Below are positions 1 to 8,747 of a DNA stretch of 64,000 bases, piece after piece (position 1 is the first letter of the stretch; the number at the start of each line of letters is the position of its first letter). Source of the stretch: Alkalibacterium sp049389645 (lineage in GTDB: Bacteria > Bacillota > Bacilli > Lactobacillales > Carnobacteriaceae_A); assembly GCF_049389645.1 (NCBI RefSeq), contig NZ_CP186540.1:2542001-2606000 (forward strand). The letters are read 5' to 3'. Position numbers and translations under genes: made by a program. A model generated the notes under the pieces. It saw only the letters and a list, made by a program, of their open reading frames with translations, did not search any database and had not been told where the DNA came from.

Positions 1-556
1 CTCCATCGACATCATCGACGCCTTCGATCCAGCTGTCAACTACGCTGCGGTTATCAGCAATCCAGTTCTGTGAAGCTTCTTCGAAATCGACATCTAACGC
101 ATCGACCATAATTGTCTGCATATCTTCCACAGTCCAGCTGAATTTTTCAAGTACGGCATACGCTTCGGGCATATCTTCTGCAAGTCCGACTCGAGCCATC
201 GTATGAATATCTTCTACATCACCTAAGATATTTTGAGGATCTTCTAGAAATTTCAAATCATGCGTTTCAAATACAAAATGCGGCGCCCAACCTGTAATGA
301 CGATCGGTTCCTCGCGACTGATTGCCTGGTCCAAAGCTGCCAACATACCAGCTGTAGAGCTTTCCTTGATTTCCCAACCTTCTAAATTATCATATGCGTC
401 AAGCACTTGACGTGAGTTTTCTGCAATACCTGATCCAGGCTCCATGCCTGTGATCGTATAGTCTAGTTGTTCTCCAAGATTTGCTTCTTCCTGGTTACTT
501 CCTTCTTCATTTCCGCATGCACCGATGACTAAAGTTAACGGGACAAGTGAGAGCAT
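1..556 (-). CDS. opuAC: Glycine betaine/proline ABC transporter substrate-binding lipoprotein (OpuAC-like), partial
   Basis: The reverse strand encodes the first ~185 residues of an OpuAC-type solute receptor; the 3' part lies outside the window. A lipobox (IGAC) follows a hydrophobic stretch, and the mature part carries phrases typical of the family (LDQAISREEPIVITGWAPHF). Known role: capture of compatible solutes outside the membrane for an ABC importer. The start is uncertain. ATG at 556 has AGAGGA 9 nt upstream but gives a signal peptide without positive charges. An upstream in-frame TTG (589), or an ATC (574) sitting 8 nt after a GGAGG, would supply the basic n-region. No permease or ATPase gene is seen on the window side, so any partners lie to the left or elsewhere. 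Confidence 0.8.
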   Translation of the reverse strand, partial: MLSLVPLTLVIGACGNEEGSNQEEANLGEQLDYTITGMEPGSGIAENSRQVLDAYDNLEGWEIKESSTAGMLAALDQAISREEPIVITGWAPHFVFETHDLKFLEDPQNILGDVEDIHTMARVGLAEDMPEAYAVLEKFSWTVEDMQTIMVDALDVDFEEASQNWIADNRSVVDSWIEGVDDVDG

Positions 557-904
557 TTTTAACGATCCTCTGATTTTCTTTTCCTCCAATGGGTTCTGAA
601 TCGATTCTGCTCGTATCAGTTTAGAATCGATATGTATATTCTGCGAAACACTATTACACAGATTTTAATAGAATACCATAATATATTGCCGACATCAAAA
701 GAAAGATGAAAAATTAAAATGGGCTCATTTTTCCTTACACTATTCGACCGATTGAAGTTATGTTTTTCGTATCATTTTTGATTAAAGACCTTCTCATTTG
801 CTGTAGAGGGGAGAGAAATACTTCCAGGTGATGCTGACCGATCATGACCCGGTATCATAGTTGGCTGGCAGTGAGCGTCATCCACAGGGAAAGAATAGGG
901 TGCT

Positions 905-2539
905 TTACTTATACTCATACATAAACCTTTCCATATAGTAGATAAAGGTCTGATTGTAAAAGCCAGGGAAGTAAATATCACTCGCATGTGCGCCATAAGG
1001 CATCCAGATGACGGCGATCTCCGTATTACCCTTGTCCAGATAAGCTTCTCTGAATCGTTCTGCTACGCGTGGGTCTACAAGGCCGTCTTTATCCCCTTGG
1101 TACACCAACGCAGGCGGACTGTCTGCTTCCACCAACAAGGCGGGATCGACCAGTTCATCCTCGCCACCAATGTTTCGGTAGTGAGATAGACCGTTGGCAG
1201 GATAAAAAGGAATGATCCCATTGACAGTGATTCGAGTATCGATCAGATCGGTGTACTGACCACTGGATGATCCCAATGCTACCGCGTTTGCCAGCTGTCC
1301 ACCAGCCGAAGCACCCGAAAGGAATACCGAGTCGATGTTAGCTCCATAATCTTCATGGTTATCTGCCAAATAAGTCGTAAACAGTCCCAAATGGCGCACC
1401 ATATCGTCTATGGAAAAATCCCCGGAGACTTCATCAGGCACAGTCAAAAACTCGATAAACTGATCCTGGTCATTCAAGCCATACTGCACATCGAAAACGA
1501 CGTATCCTTGAGCCGCAAAGTATTTGTTCATTTGGGCAAAGTTTTCGGAGCCTTTGTCTCCTACGTCCCAGCCCCCACCATGAATCCGGATGAGGGTGGA
1601 CCGCTCGCCCGGCAGGTTGGCTGCATCCTCTGGGGGCGTATACACGTCGAACCGCAGTTCCAGTCCTGCGTCCACACCTTCAGTCCCTTCGTAAAAGAGG
1701 ACATCCTCTGTAAGATTATACTTAGTTGAAGGGATGCCAAAGAAGTAAGCTGGAATCGACACGGGATTACTTCTAAAAGCTGGCTCGTTTTCTCCAACCG
1801 TTTGCCATTCATTTCCGAAGGCTTCGGTATAGTTCTTTTCAGCTTCATTCAATAAAGCAGGGATAGACATAAACGGCAAAGCAAAAACACCAAACAGACC
1901 GATCCCTAATGATATAACCGCGTAACTCATAAGCGAGCGCCTTTTATATATAGAGAGCTTCAGGAAAAGAGCCGCAATACTGAGGAAAATAAAACTGTAA
2001 AACAAACTGTACTGGGAAATAAGGACTTCTGTTACTCTAAAACTGATGTTCGTTACCATGATAATGGCCATAATGGCCCCGATAAGTAGCGAGAGAGCCA
2101 AAAAAACCAACAGAACTTTTCTGGCTGTTTTTCCTGTTTTCTTTTCTGGTCGATCAGCTGATAGGGTAGCGCTCGTCTGTCGCTTTGTTGTATGTATGAG
2201 CGGTGAACGGGTGATTACCGCGCCCACTACCAAAAGTGATAAGAGCATAATGATCGACACAACGCTTGTGGACGTCTCATTCGTCGGGGTTAAAGAAGCG
2301 CCTGTGTTCACCAGCATCACGAACAGCATGCCGATACTCGACAATAATAGATAAGTTATATCCAGCTTTCTGTACCGACTGCCAATCATACTGGCCACGA
2401 TATTACTGGTCAACGTCACGATCAGTATCAGGCCATAACCGTTCCATAAGACGTTCTCTCCGGGAAAGAGGTTATAGGCAATGGTCAATAACAATGAAAT
2501 GATGTTCAGCATAAATAAAGATTTAAAAAAACGGTCCAT
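905..2539 (-). CDS. Membrane-anchored alpha/beta hydrolase (BD-FAE/esterase-lipase type)
   Basis: 544 residues. The first ~235 residues contain about six hydrophobic segments; the rest is an alpha/beta hydrolase domain probably facing outward. Visible landmarks are the oxyanion-hole HGGG near residue 320, nucleophile Ser in GASAGG near 410, an acidic residue in GDKDGLVDP near 482, and the final His in GAH near 518, so the catalytic triad looks intact. This arrangement is typical of carboxylesterases and deacetylases acting on short acyl esters; the true substrate is not deducible. ATG at 2539 is preceded by GGAGTGAG. It stands alone, divergent from the DUF427 gene. Confidence 0.82.
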   Translation of the reverse strand: MDRFFKSLFMLNIISLLLTIAYNLFPGENVLWNGYGLILIVTLTSNIVASMIGSRYRKLDITYLLLSSIGMLFVMLVNTGASLTPTNETSTSVVSIIMLLSLLVVGAVITRSPLIHTTKRQTSATLSADRPEKKTGKTARKVLLVFLALSLLIGAIMAIIMVTNISFRVTEVLISQYSLFYSFIFLSIAALFLKLSIYKRRSLMSYAVISLGIGLFGVFALPFMSIPALLNEAEKNYTEAFGNEWQTVGENEPAFRSNPVSIPAYFFGIPSTKYNLTEDVLFYEGTEGVDAGLELRFDVYTPPEDAANLPGERSTLIRIHGGGWDVGDKGSENFAQMNKYFAAQGYVVFDVQYGLNDQDQFIEFLTVPDEVSGDFSIDDMVRHLGLFTTYLADNHEDYGANIDSVFLSGASAGGQLANAVALGSSSGQYTDLIDTRITVNGIIPFYPANGLSHYRNIGGEDELVDPALLVEADSPPALVYQGDKDGLVDPRVAERFREAYLDKGNTEIAVIWMPYGAHASDIYFPGFYNQTFIYYMERFMYEYK

Positions 2540-2691
2540 GTTCTCACTCCATAACGTGAATTTTTTTATAGAAAGTGACCAGCGGTGCCAGTCAACATCT
2601 TAATTTTAGTCAATTCAGGCGTAAGTTGCAATGAATCTGGTTGCAGGCGATACAGGCTAGCGGTAATCGTTCGTTTTCGAGCCCTTAAACT

Positions 2692-2720
2692 TTAAATAAA
2701 CCTGATCTTCAGAGTATAAT
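2692..2720 (+). promoter_or_regulatory. Candidate promoter for the DUF427 gene
   Basis: TTAAAT, 17 bp spacer, TATAAT. The -10 is a perfect consensus and the spacing is ideal; the -35 is weak. It lies about 75 bp before the DUF427 start. Confidence 0.45.
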
Positions 2721-2794
2721 AAATGATAAGAATAAAGTGTTGTTCGATCATTTATTGATGATTATTAGATGGATTTGAGAGAGGAAGGTATAAA

Positions 2795-3073
2795 ATGAAA
2801 GCAATTTTCAAAGATGTTGTGCTCGCAGAAAGTGATCATACGGAGGTCGTGGAGAAGAACCACTATTTCCCCAGAGAAGACGTCAAGGTCGAGTATTTGA
2901 AGAAAAGCGACAAGCAGTACACGTGCCCTTGGAAGGGTGAAGCGACGTATTACCATATCGATACTGGCGTAGAGCGTATGGATAACGGCGCCTGGTCCTA
3001 CGAGCACCCTAAAGATGCGGCCAAACAGATCGCCGGCCATGTCTGCTTCGAGAAAAAGTACGTCAAAGAATAA
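2795..3073 (+). CDS. DUF427 domain protein
   Basis: 92 residues, the usual length of a single DUF427 domain. The pattern of Trp/Tyr/Gly residues fits the family: CPWKGEATYYHID, then NGAWSYEHP and IAGHVCFEKKYV. The fold is a small beta barrel; the biochemical role is not established, so none is assigned. ATG is preceded by a strong GAGAGGAAGG site. It is monocistronic: a candidate promoter lies upstream and a hairpin terminator downstream. Confidence 0.88.
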   Translation: MKAIFKDVVLAESDHTEVVEKNHYFPREDVKVEYLKKSDKQYTCPWKGEATYYHIDTGVERMDNGAWSYEHPKDAAKQIAGHVCFEKKYVKE

Positions 3074-3116
3074 GTTGAAGAACGTAAAGCTGCTCTGGAA
3101 CAGATACGATGATCCT

Positions 3117-3165
3117 TGCACCTTCTTCTCAGGAGATAGACTGAGAAGAGGGTGCATTCTTATGT
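3117..3165 (+). terminator. Intrinsic terminator after the DUF427 gene
   Basis: Arms TGCACCTTCTTCTCA and TGAGAAGAGGGTGCA form a long near-perfect stem, followed by a T-rich stretch. Confidence 0.7.
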
Positions 3166-3400
3166 TCACTTTATCATGCTGCTATACGGTTTTTATTCAA
3201 AATGTTTTTAACTACATATAATTACACTAAGATATTTGCTTTGAATAATCCCTTCGCTAGGGATGTATTTAACCTTTAATCGTTTTTTGTGCTTTTTTTC
3301 ACGATTATGTCTCCATTCTTTCTGATTCAATAAACGCTGTTAGTTCAATATCTACAGCTGTGTTCAACCTTTTTTTTCACAGAACAGGCTTTAATTCTAA

Positions 3401-3430
3401 TTGACATTGAGAATCATTATCATGTATAAT
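3401..3430 (+). promoter_or_regulatory. Promoter with embedded Fur-type operator
   Basis: TTGACA at 3401-3406, an 18 bp spacer and TATAAT at 3425-3430 give a near-consensus promoter. The spacer holds TGAGAATCATTATCA (3408-3422), which differs at one base from the 7-1-7 Fur box TGATAAT-N-ATTATCA. A repressor bound here would block RNA polymerase. Zur and PerR boxes are related, but this sequence fits Fur best. The direct target is the transporter-like gene starting at 3476. Confidence 0.78.
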
Positions 3431-3475
3431 TTTTAAGGTAATCAGTTATTCAATAAGGGAAGAAAGAGGCGTTAT

Positions 3476-4582
3476 ATGGATTTTAATGTATGGAGCTTCA
3501 TACTGGACACGCTTGAAGCTGCCGGTGTTATAGGGGGATATGTCTCCATATCAATTATCGGCGTTAGTTTAATTACATATGCATTACGAGGGAAACTCTC
3601 AGGAGATAATCAAATAGGACCGAGTGGGTCTCACCCGATTATCGGAGCGTTATTAGGGTTGATACCCGGATGCGGGGCAACCATTGTGGTTTCATCAATG
3701 TATAAAAATCAAAAAATATCCTTTGGTGGGTTATTTGCTGCATTTATTGCAACATTAGGAGAAGGATCCTTTGTGTTATTAGGGGCTTCTGATGAGGCGA
3801 GTGTTGCTGCAAATCTTAAAGCATTTTTTATTGTCAACTTAGTAGGCGCTATTGTCGCTATTATATTTGGTTATCTCGTTGATATGATTGGAATAAAAAT
3901 CGACGCGCCTGAGACTCCAGAAAAAATAACACAACAAGACCACCACTCAAGTAAAGCAAAAACCCTGTCACATGTCATAGTTGATTATATCGGATTTTAT
4001 CTCATTCTTACTTTTAGTGCTTTTTTGCTGCCCGGATCAATAATGGCTTTATGGGGTGGTGGACTGACAGGTTATGATGACTTATCCGTTTGGGTAGCCA
4101 TTTTATTTCCAATTTTTTCGATCATTTATTATCTTGTGTACAAATTCACTTACAAAGGACATGACTGTTCTCGTGACAATAATATGAGAGCAACGTTATT
4201 ACATGCCGTATTCGATATTTCTACTGTCATTATTTTTGTATTTGCTGGACTATTGATTGCTAACTATATTATTGATATTTTGGTAGGACCAGAAACTTTT
4301 GATGCGTGGATGACGTCATCAGCTTTCGTTGTCATAGCCATTGCTGCCATCATAGGCGCGGCACCGGGTTGTGGCGGGATGATTTCTGTTGCGGTCGCCT
4401 TTTTAGCTATCCCAAATTTTCCGATAGCGGCTTTAATTGCAGCGGGCATCGCAACAAGCGGGGATGGCATTTTCCCATTGCTAGTGTCTAACAAAAAAGC
4501 TGCGTTAGTCATAACAGCATTTGGTTTTATGATTGCCTTGATGGTCGGGTATGCCGTTTTAGCCTTAGGTATTAAAATCTAA
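3476..4582 (+). CDS. Putative 10-TM metal transporter (ArsP_2 / putative manganese transporter family)
   Basis: 368 residues, highly hydrophobic, with about ten membrane segments in two homologous halves. Each half carries a PGCG motif (GLIPGCGATIV and GAAPGCGGMIS) followed by a G-E/D-G motif (LGEGSFVLL and SGDGIFPLL), so the protein looks like an internal duplication. A polar, His-containing loop near residues 145-165 links the halves. Relatives are annotated as putative heavy-metal exporters or manganese transporters without firm substrate proof. The Fur box over the promoter suggests a link to iron limitation, which would fit uptake better than export. ATG is preceded by a weak purine-rich site. 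Confidence 0.72.
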   Translation: MDFNVWSFILDTLEAAGVIGGYVSISIIGVSLITYALRGKLSGDNQIGPSGSHPIIGALLGLIPGCGATIVVSSMYKNQKISFGGLFAAFIATLGEGSFVLLGASDEASVAANLKAFFIVNLVGAIVAIIFGYLVDMIGIKIDAPETPEKITQQDHHSSKAKTLSHVIVDYIGFYLILTFSAFLLPGSIMALWGGGLTGYDDLSVWVAILFPIFSIIYYLVYKFTYKGHDCSRDNNMRATLLHAVFDISTVIIFVFAGLLIANYIIDILVGPETFDAWMTSSAFVVIAIAAIIGAAPGCGGMISVAVAFLAIPNFPIAALIAAGIATSGDGIFPLLVSNKKAALVITAFGFMIALMVGYAVLALGIKI

Positions 4583-4606
4583 ATCACTCTTTTCTTAGTG
4601 GGAAAA

Positions 4607-4638
4607 TTGACTACATACAAGGTTTAGGGTATCCTAAA
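4607..4638 (+). promoter_or_regulatory. Promoter overlapped by a DtxR/MntR-like palindrome
   Basis: TTGACT (4607-4612), 17 bp, TATCCT (4630-4635). The perfect dyad TTTAGG-GTAT-CCTAAA (4623-4638) covers the -10. TTTAGG-N4-CCTAAA resembles operators of DtxR-family metalloregulators (MntR/IdeR type). Identity of the regulator is inference. Confidence 0.5.
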
Positions 4639-4676
4639 ACGTAAGTATTACGATTTACATAGAAGGAGATTTGAAT

Positions 4677-5915
4677 ATGTATAAAAAGAAAAAACTAATT
4701 TTAATGTTACTCTTTATCAGTATAGCTCTCATAATTGGTTTATCAGCTATTATTTTTAGCAAAAGAAATTTGGCGTCCCAGCAGATTGACAATACGACAT
4801 TAGAAATAGAAGAACTTGCAGATGATGAACTCAGTCAAGATGACGACCCTATAGATGAAATAGAAGAAGAAAGTCCCAGTGGAGAAGAGCCGACCGAGCA
4901 AACTGTTGTAAGCTATGAAGACAGTCCTTTTGAATTACCTGTTTTAGGTGCAGGAGGATACACTTCTGTAGAAACAATGCTGCATGCATCTGCTACAAAA
5001 AATTCAGCTGTTTTCGATACGCTACCAGCAGGAACTCCCTTTTATGTATTGGAAGAACAGGGAAACTGGTGGAGAATCCATACAAACAATCAAGAAGGAT
5101 GGATCGATAATAGTCTGGTTTTAGTAAATCTGCCAGATGTCATCCCATCGATCATTTACGATAACCCGAATAACTACGCTTCTACTTTCCGATCTTCATT
5201 CATGGATATTCCTGGGATAACTGGGGAGAAATTGTATGAAGGACATGGGTATAATGAACGCTTGGGAAAAGAAGAATTCATCATGCCGATTATTTACAGT
5301 ACAGCCAAAAAAATTGCTGAAGCTCAGCAAGCGGCTTTGGAAAACAATGAAACGCTGGTTGTTATGGAAACATTCCGTCCGTATTCTGTCCAGCAGCTCG
5401 TCAATGAGCAATTATCTGCTTTAGCTGAAGAAGATGATAACATCAGAGATGGTCTAACTGCAGAACCTTGGACAATGAACTGGTTCATTAACGGAGGAGT
5501 TTCAAACCATCAAAGAGGATTAGCTGTTGATGTTACATTAGCGAGTATTAGCTCAATGGAAGATAGAATCATAGACAACTATATCGTTCCCCAAATAACA
5601 GAGTATTCAGTGTACGAAATGTATTCGCCAATCTTCGAGTTAAGTACAGCGGCTGCTATGCTCATACGTCCTATAGCTGCACGTGATCGTGTAGAGTGGC
5701 AGGACATTCCATATCAGGACCATGTAAACGAAGAAGCCATAAGACTGGAGGCTTATATGTTTGAAGCGGATATGATTCCTATTGCATCAGAATGGTGGCA
5801 CTTCAACGATATAGACGTGCTGGAAGAGTTTGAAGAAGAACTAGGAGATGGCGGATTTTATTTGGAGATGTTATTGAATCAGTTGCCTAGTATGGTAGAA
5901 GAGGCAGTAGAGTGA
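4677..5915 (+). CDS. SH3b-M15 family D,D-carboxypeptidase-like cell-wall hydrolase
   Basis: 412 residues from ATG 4677, which has AAGGAG 8 nt upstream; a TTG at 4671 is too close to that site. Order of parts: N-terminal membrane segment (~residues 5-28), an acidic linker (~40-75), a bacterial SH3 domain (~85-140, with WWRIH and GWIDNSL), then a VanY/M15 peptidase domain. The zinc/catalytic pattern SNHQRGLAVD near residue 280 and EWWH near 375 match the SxHxxGxAxD and ExxWH signatures. It probably trims the peptidoglycan stem peptide outside the membrane. The DtxR-like palindrome upstream suggests metal-linked control. Confidence 0.85.
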   Translation: MYKKKKLILMLLFISIALIIGLSAIIFSKRNLASQQIDNTTLEIEELADDELSQDDDPIDEIEEESPSGEEPTEQTVVSYEDSPFELPVLGAGGYTSVETMLHASATKNSAVFDTLPAGTPFYVLEEQGNWWRIHTNNQEGWIDNSLVLVNLPDVIPSIIYDNPNNYASTFRSSFMDIPGITGEKLYEGHGYNERLGKEEFIMPIIYSTAKKIAEAQQAALENNETLVVMETFRPYSVQQLVNEQLSALAEEDDNIRDGLTAEPWTMNWFINGGVSNHQRGLAVDVTLASISSMEDRIIDNYIVPQITEYSVYEMYSPIFELSTAAAMLIRPIAARDRVEWQDIPYQDHVNEEAIRLEAYMFEADMIPIASEWWHFNDIDVLEEFEEELGDGGFYLEMLLNQLPSMVEEAVE

Positions 5916-5986
5916 ACGAGTACGGGGTGAAAACAAACTTGAACTAACGAATACTCACTCGTTTACGAATGGGAGGTAAATAAAAT

Positions 5987-6047
5987 AAACAGCATAAAAC
6001 GGCTCTTCCTCATGCTTAATGATGCGAAGAGCCGTTTTATGCTGTTT
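5987..6047. terminator. Very strong hairpin terminator
   Basis: A perfect 22-bp stem (5987-6008 with 6026-6047) around a 17-nt loop closes the peptidase transcription unit. The stem starts in AAAC and ends in GTTT, so a classical long T tract is missing, but the GC-rich core is very stable. Confidence 0.65.
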
Positions 6048-6147
6048 CAGCTGCTTGAGGCTCTATATTTTCATTTTATTCCGGCGATTTGATATACTGA
6101 AAAAGGATAGATTCATCAGAACACGTTTTTATTAAGGAGAGATTGTT

Positions 6148-7464
6148 ATGTCAATAGAGTTACTGCTGATACGCCATGGTAGAGCCGAAGATCGAGCGTC
6201 GAACAAAGAAGATGCTGAACGTCAATTGACGAAAAAGGGAAAAAAAGAGTTCACTGATTTCATCACTTCAATCAAAGCAGAAATAAAAACGGACAAGGAT
6301 CTCAAAGTATGGACAAGCCCACTGAAACGGGCGAAACAAACAGCCACTATCCTGACTGAACAACTGGAATGGAAAGAAGCAGAAGAAAAAGAATTTATAG
6401 CCAATGGTGATTTTATAGCCTTGATGGATGAAATCAGTCAGCTGGAACCAGAAACGTTAGTCGTGTGTGTAGGCCACGAACCTACTTTAGGGATTTGGAT
6501 CGAAGAACTGACGGGTTCTGATTATTCTTTCAAAAAAGGCGGTCTGGCCCTTGTCCGTTTAGATGAGAATGACCAGACAAAAGGCACGCTCATTTGGGAT
6601 GAAGATCCTAAATCTAAAAAAAAAATGGCTAAAAAAGTTGAACCAGTGAAAGACGTGCTTTTGCGTCAGGCAGAAGCTATGGAGCAGTCTTACGAAAACT
6701 TCCGCAATAACCCTTATTCACCAAAACTGACGCATCGCTTTCGGGTAGACATGCGCAAGATGCGGTCCTTGCTCCATTTTGTTAAACCCCTGATTGGCGA
6801 AGAACCCTATGAGGAATCGACTAAGTTGATCCAAGATGCCTTATACCGTTTAGAGCCGTTAATTGAGGCAGACGTCTTGATTGAATCATGTGGCGAGCGT
6901 GCCCTTCTAGAACCTGATTTGATCGATGACTACGCTGACTTGTTACGGTATCTTCATAATGAACGTCGACGATCGATGCGTAGCCGTTTGAACAAGAGTA
7001 TGATTGCCGCCTTTGAAGATATGATTGTAGAAACTAAAGAGACGATCAACCAATTGAAATTTGACGAGGAGAAGACCGATAGTCGAGACTTGGATGCCTA
7101 TCTTGAAAAGAGGTTAGATTCGAGAAAGAAAAAGGTACTCAAATCATTTAAACAAGTGGATCACTCGGATCATGAAGCTTTAAATGAGGTAAGCAAACAA
7201 GCGGAAAATTTAAGGTTTGCTGCGAATGGCTACAAAGAGATATTACCTTCAAAAAAAGTGAAAAAGGTAAAGAAAAAATCAAAGACCATTCAAACTGAAT
7301 TGGGGCAAATTTGTGATTTGCATGCAAAAAGCTTGTGGTTAAAAGACTGTTCGGAAAAGGCAAAAAAAGAACCATTGAAAAAAGCATTCAGTACACTTGC
7401 AGAGAGACAGATGACACTAAGAGAAGACGTTATTAGTGATAGTTCTCGCTTGGATGAATCCTAG
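6148..7464 (+). CDS. SixA phosphohistidine phosphatase fused to a CHAD domain
   Basis: 438 residues. Residues ~1-155 are a SixA-type histidine phosphatase with the RHG motif at 9-11 (LLIRHGRAED) and the second catalytic His in VGHEP near 112. Residues ~165-430 are a CHAD domain, helical and rich in conserved basic residues (HRFRVDMRKMRSL; NERRRSMRSRL), which in known cases binds inorganic polyphosphate. The fusion suggests a phosphatase acting on, or regulated by, phosphate polymers; this is inference. A TATACT -10 with upstream TG lies about 50 bp before the ATG. It is monocistronic with terminators on both sides. Confidence 0.85.
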   Translation: MSIELLLIRHGRAEDRASNKEDAERQLTKKGKKEFTDFITSIKAEIKTDKDLKVWTSPLKRAKQTATILTEQLEWKEAEEKEFIANGDFIALMDEISQLEPETLVVCVGHEPTLGIWIEELTGSDYSFKKGGLALVRLDENDQTKGTLIWDEDPKSKKKMAKKVEPVKDVLLRQAEAMEQSYENFRNNPYSPKLTHRFRVDMRKMRSLLHFVKPLIGEEPYEESTKLIQDALYRLEPLIEADVLIESCGERALLEPDLIDDYADLLRYLHNERRRSMRSRLNKSMIAAFEDMIVETKETINQLKFDEEKTDSRDLDAYLEKRLDSRKKKVLKSFKQVDHSDHEALNEVSKQAENLRFAANGYKEILPSKKVKKVKKKSKTIQTELGQICDLHAKSLWLKDCSEKAKKEPLKKAFSTLAERQMTLREDVISDSSRLDES

Positions 7465-7550
7465 TAATATTGGTGTCACCCAAGGAGGAGGTATAGATTA
7501 AAATACCAATAAAAAAACGAGAGGTCAAAATCATCTCATCCTCTCTTTTG

Positions 7551-7594
7551 AAAAAGAGTGTTCCAGGGTATTCTCCTGAGACACTCTTTTTTTA
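7551..7594 (+). terminator. Intrinsic terminator after SixA-CHAD
   Basis: AAAAAGAGTGT and ACACTCTTTTT form the stem, followed by T7. Confidence 0.8.
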
Positions 7595-7803
7595 TAGAAA
7601 TGGGAACTCTCGTACAGGAGAAAAACGTTGAGTAGATTCAACAGCAATTGATACCGACTTATTGGGTACATCATTCAGATCTATCCTGATGCGCGACCAG
7701 GATGTAAATGGTGAATAGATACAAAGTTTCTGTTGCTAACTTTTTAATACCATGGATAAGCCCATGGATCAAGTCATCGCATCAAAACGATGTCTGTGTT
7801 CAC
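7595..7803. other. Gene-free stretch
   Basis: About 210 bp between a terminator and the next promoter. I see no supported coding signal; a short palindromic CCATGG..CCATGG pair lies near 7750. Confidence 0.5.
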
Positions 7804-7878
7804 TTGACAATGTTTTACATGTCTTTTAGTATTAATGTATATACATAAAAAGGGTCGTGGTCACGCAGCGACTTTTTT
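7804..7878 (+). promoter_or_regulatory. Promoter followed at once by a terminator-like leader hairpin
   Basis: TTGACA (7804-7809), 17 bp, TAGTAT (7827-7832). Starting about ten bases after the expected transcript start, AAAAGGGTCG and CGACTTTTTT (7848-7878) form a 10-bp stem ending in T6. Most transcripts from this promoter might therefore stop within ~40 nt. It could be an attenuator for the two small membrane-protein genes downstream (from 7969) or a tiny RNA. Confidence 0.5.
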
Positions 7879-7968
7879 ATAGAGCAATGGTAGCTATCGC
7901 CTTAATAGCATCGATCGCAAAATACTCAAAAGCAACATTCATGCAATGATCAGAAGGGGCGAGATAGA

Positions 7969-8199
7969 ATGAAAAAACCACTTAAATACATGGGTCTTAC
8001 ATTTATAACAATTGGCGCAACGTTATTGCTGGCCATCGGAATCCTTATCATTATCGTCATTGTCGGTCTTTTAATAGACGAAAAAAGATACGAGGGAACA
8101 GTATTTTTCGAAAATGATATTTCGGAAGGAAGCAAATACAACAGCACCTTCCCCGAAGGTATGGAAGAAGATACCGAAATGTTTGACGATGTGCTTTGA
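7969..8199 (+). CDS. Small single-pass membrane protein
   Basis: 76 residues: a basic N-terminus (MKKPLKY), one or two hydrophobic segments to about residue 40, then an acidic soluble tail (EEDTEMFDDVL). Family not recognised. ATG follows a GGGGCGAGA site. Its N-terminus resembles the next gene's (MKKPLAYLGIAF), so the pair looks like a tandem duplication with diverged tails. They are separated by 29 bp and probably cotranscribed. Confidence 0.65.
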   Translation: MKKPLKYMGLTFITIGATLLLAIGILIIIVIVGLLIDEKRYEGTVFFENDISEGSKYNSTFPEGMEEDTEMFDDVL

Positions 8200-8228
8200 T
8201 CGAAATTAGAAAATAGGGACGTGGAACA

Positions 8229-8624
8229 ATGAAAAAACCACTGGCATACTTAGGAATAGCGTTCTTATCCATGATGGCGCTTGTAATGATAGGTGTGGTT
8301 GTCATCACATTTATGATTACGAAAATAGACGGAGCAAATGAACGGCTTGCAGTACGGGAAGAAAAACGTTCATCGCTTGAAGACGGTTGGTTGTCCGCGC
8401 ATGGCAACGGAAAAAACATCACGCTTCATATTGAAAATGTAGAAATCGAAGGAACTACCGGAACCCTTGAATGGTTCGAATCCGAAGGCGGAAAAGGAAC
8501 GGTTCATTTCGAAATCAAAGCCGACGACACGATTTCATATTTGACGAATCGTAGCAATTTCCCGGAAAATGTCACTAGTTATCCAATGTACTTTCGTCAG
8601 GCAATCGAATCCGCAATAAGTTGA
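8229..8624 (+). CDS. Small membrane-anchored protein, paralogue of the upstream gene
   Basis: 131 residues. It has an N-terminal membrane anchor (~residues 8-35) followed by a ~90-residue extracytoplasmic domain with alternating beta-like segments (KNITLHIENVEIEG; GTVHFEIKADD). Family not recognised. The MKKPL start and hydrophobic block resemble the preceding gene, while the soluble domain does not. A GGGACGTGG ribosome site precedes ATG. Confidence 0.65.
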   Translation: MKKPLAYLGIAFLSMMALVMIGVVVITFMITKIDGANERLAVREEKRSSLEDGWLSAHGNGKNITLHIENVEIEGTTGTLEWFESEGGKGTVHFEIKADDTISYLTNRSNFPENVTSYPMYFRQAIESAIS

Positions 8625-8747
8625 TATAAGTAAAAAAGAGTAGATCAGTATTTAATATAATAATTTTTCGTTTTTGTCGAAATGTTTACGTTCGCGGCGA
8701 TGAACAAAAAAATAATCGGATAAATAAAAAGATGCAATCCTAAAATG

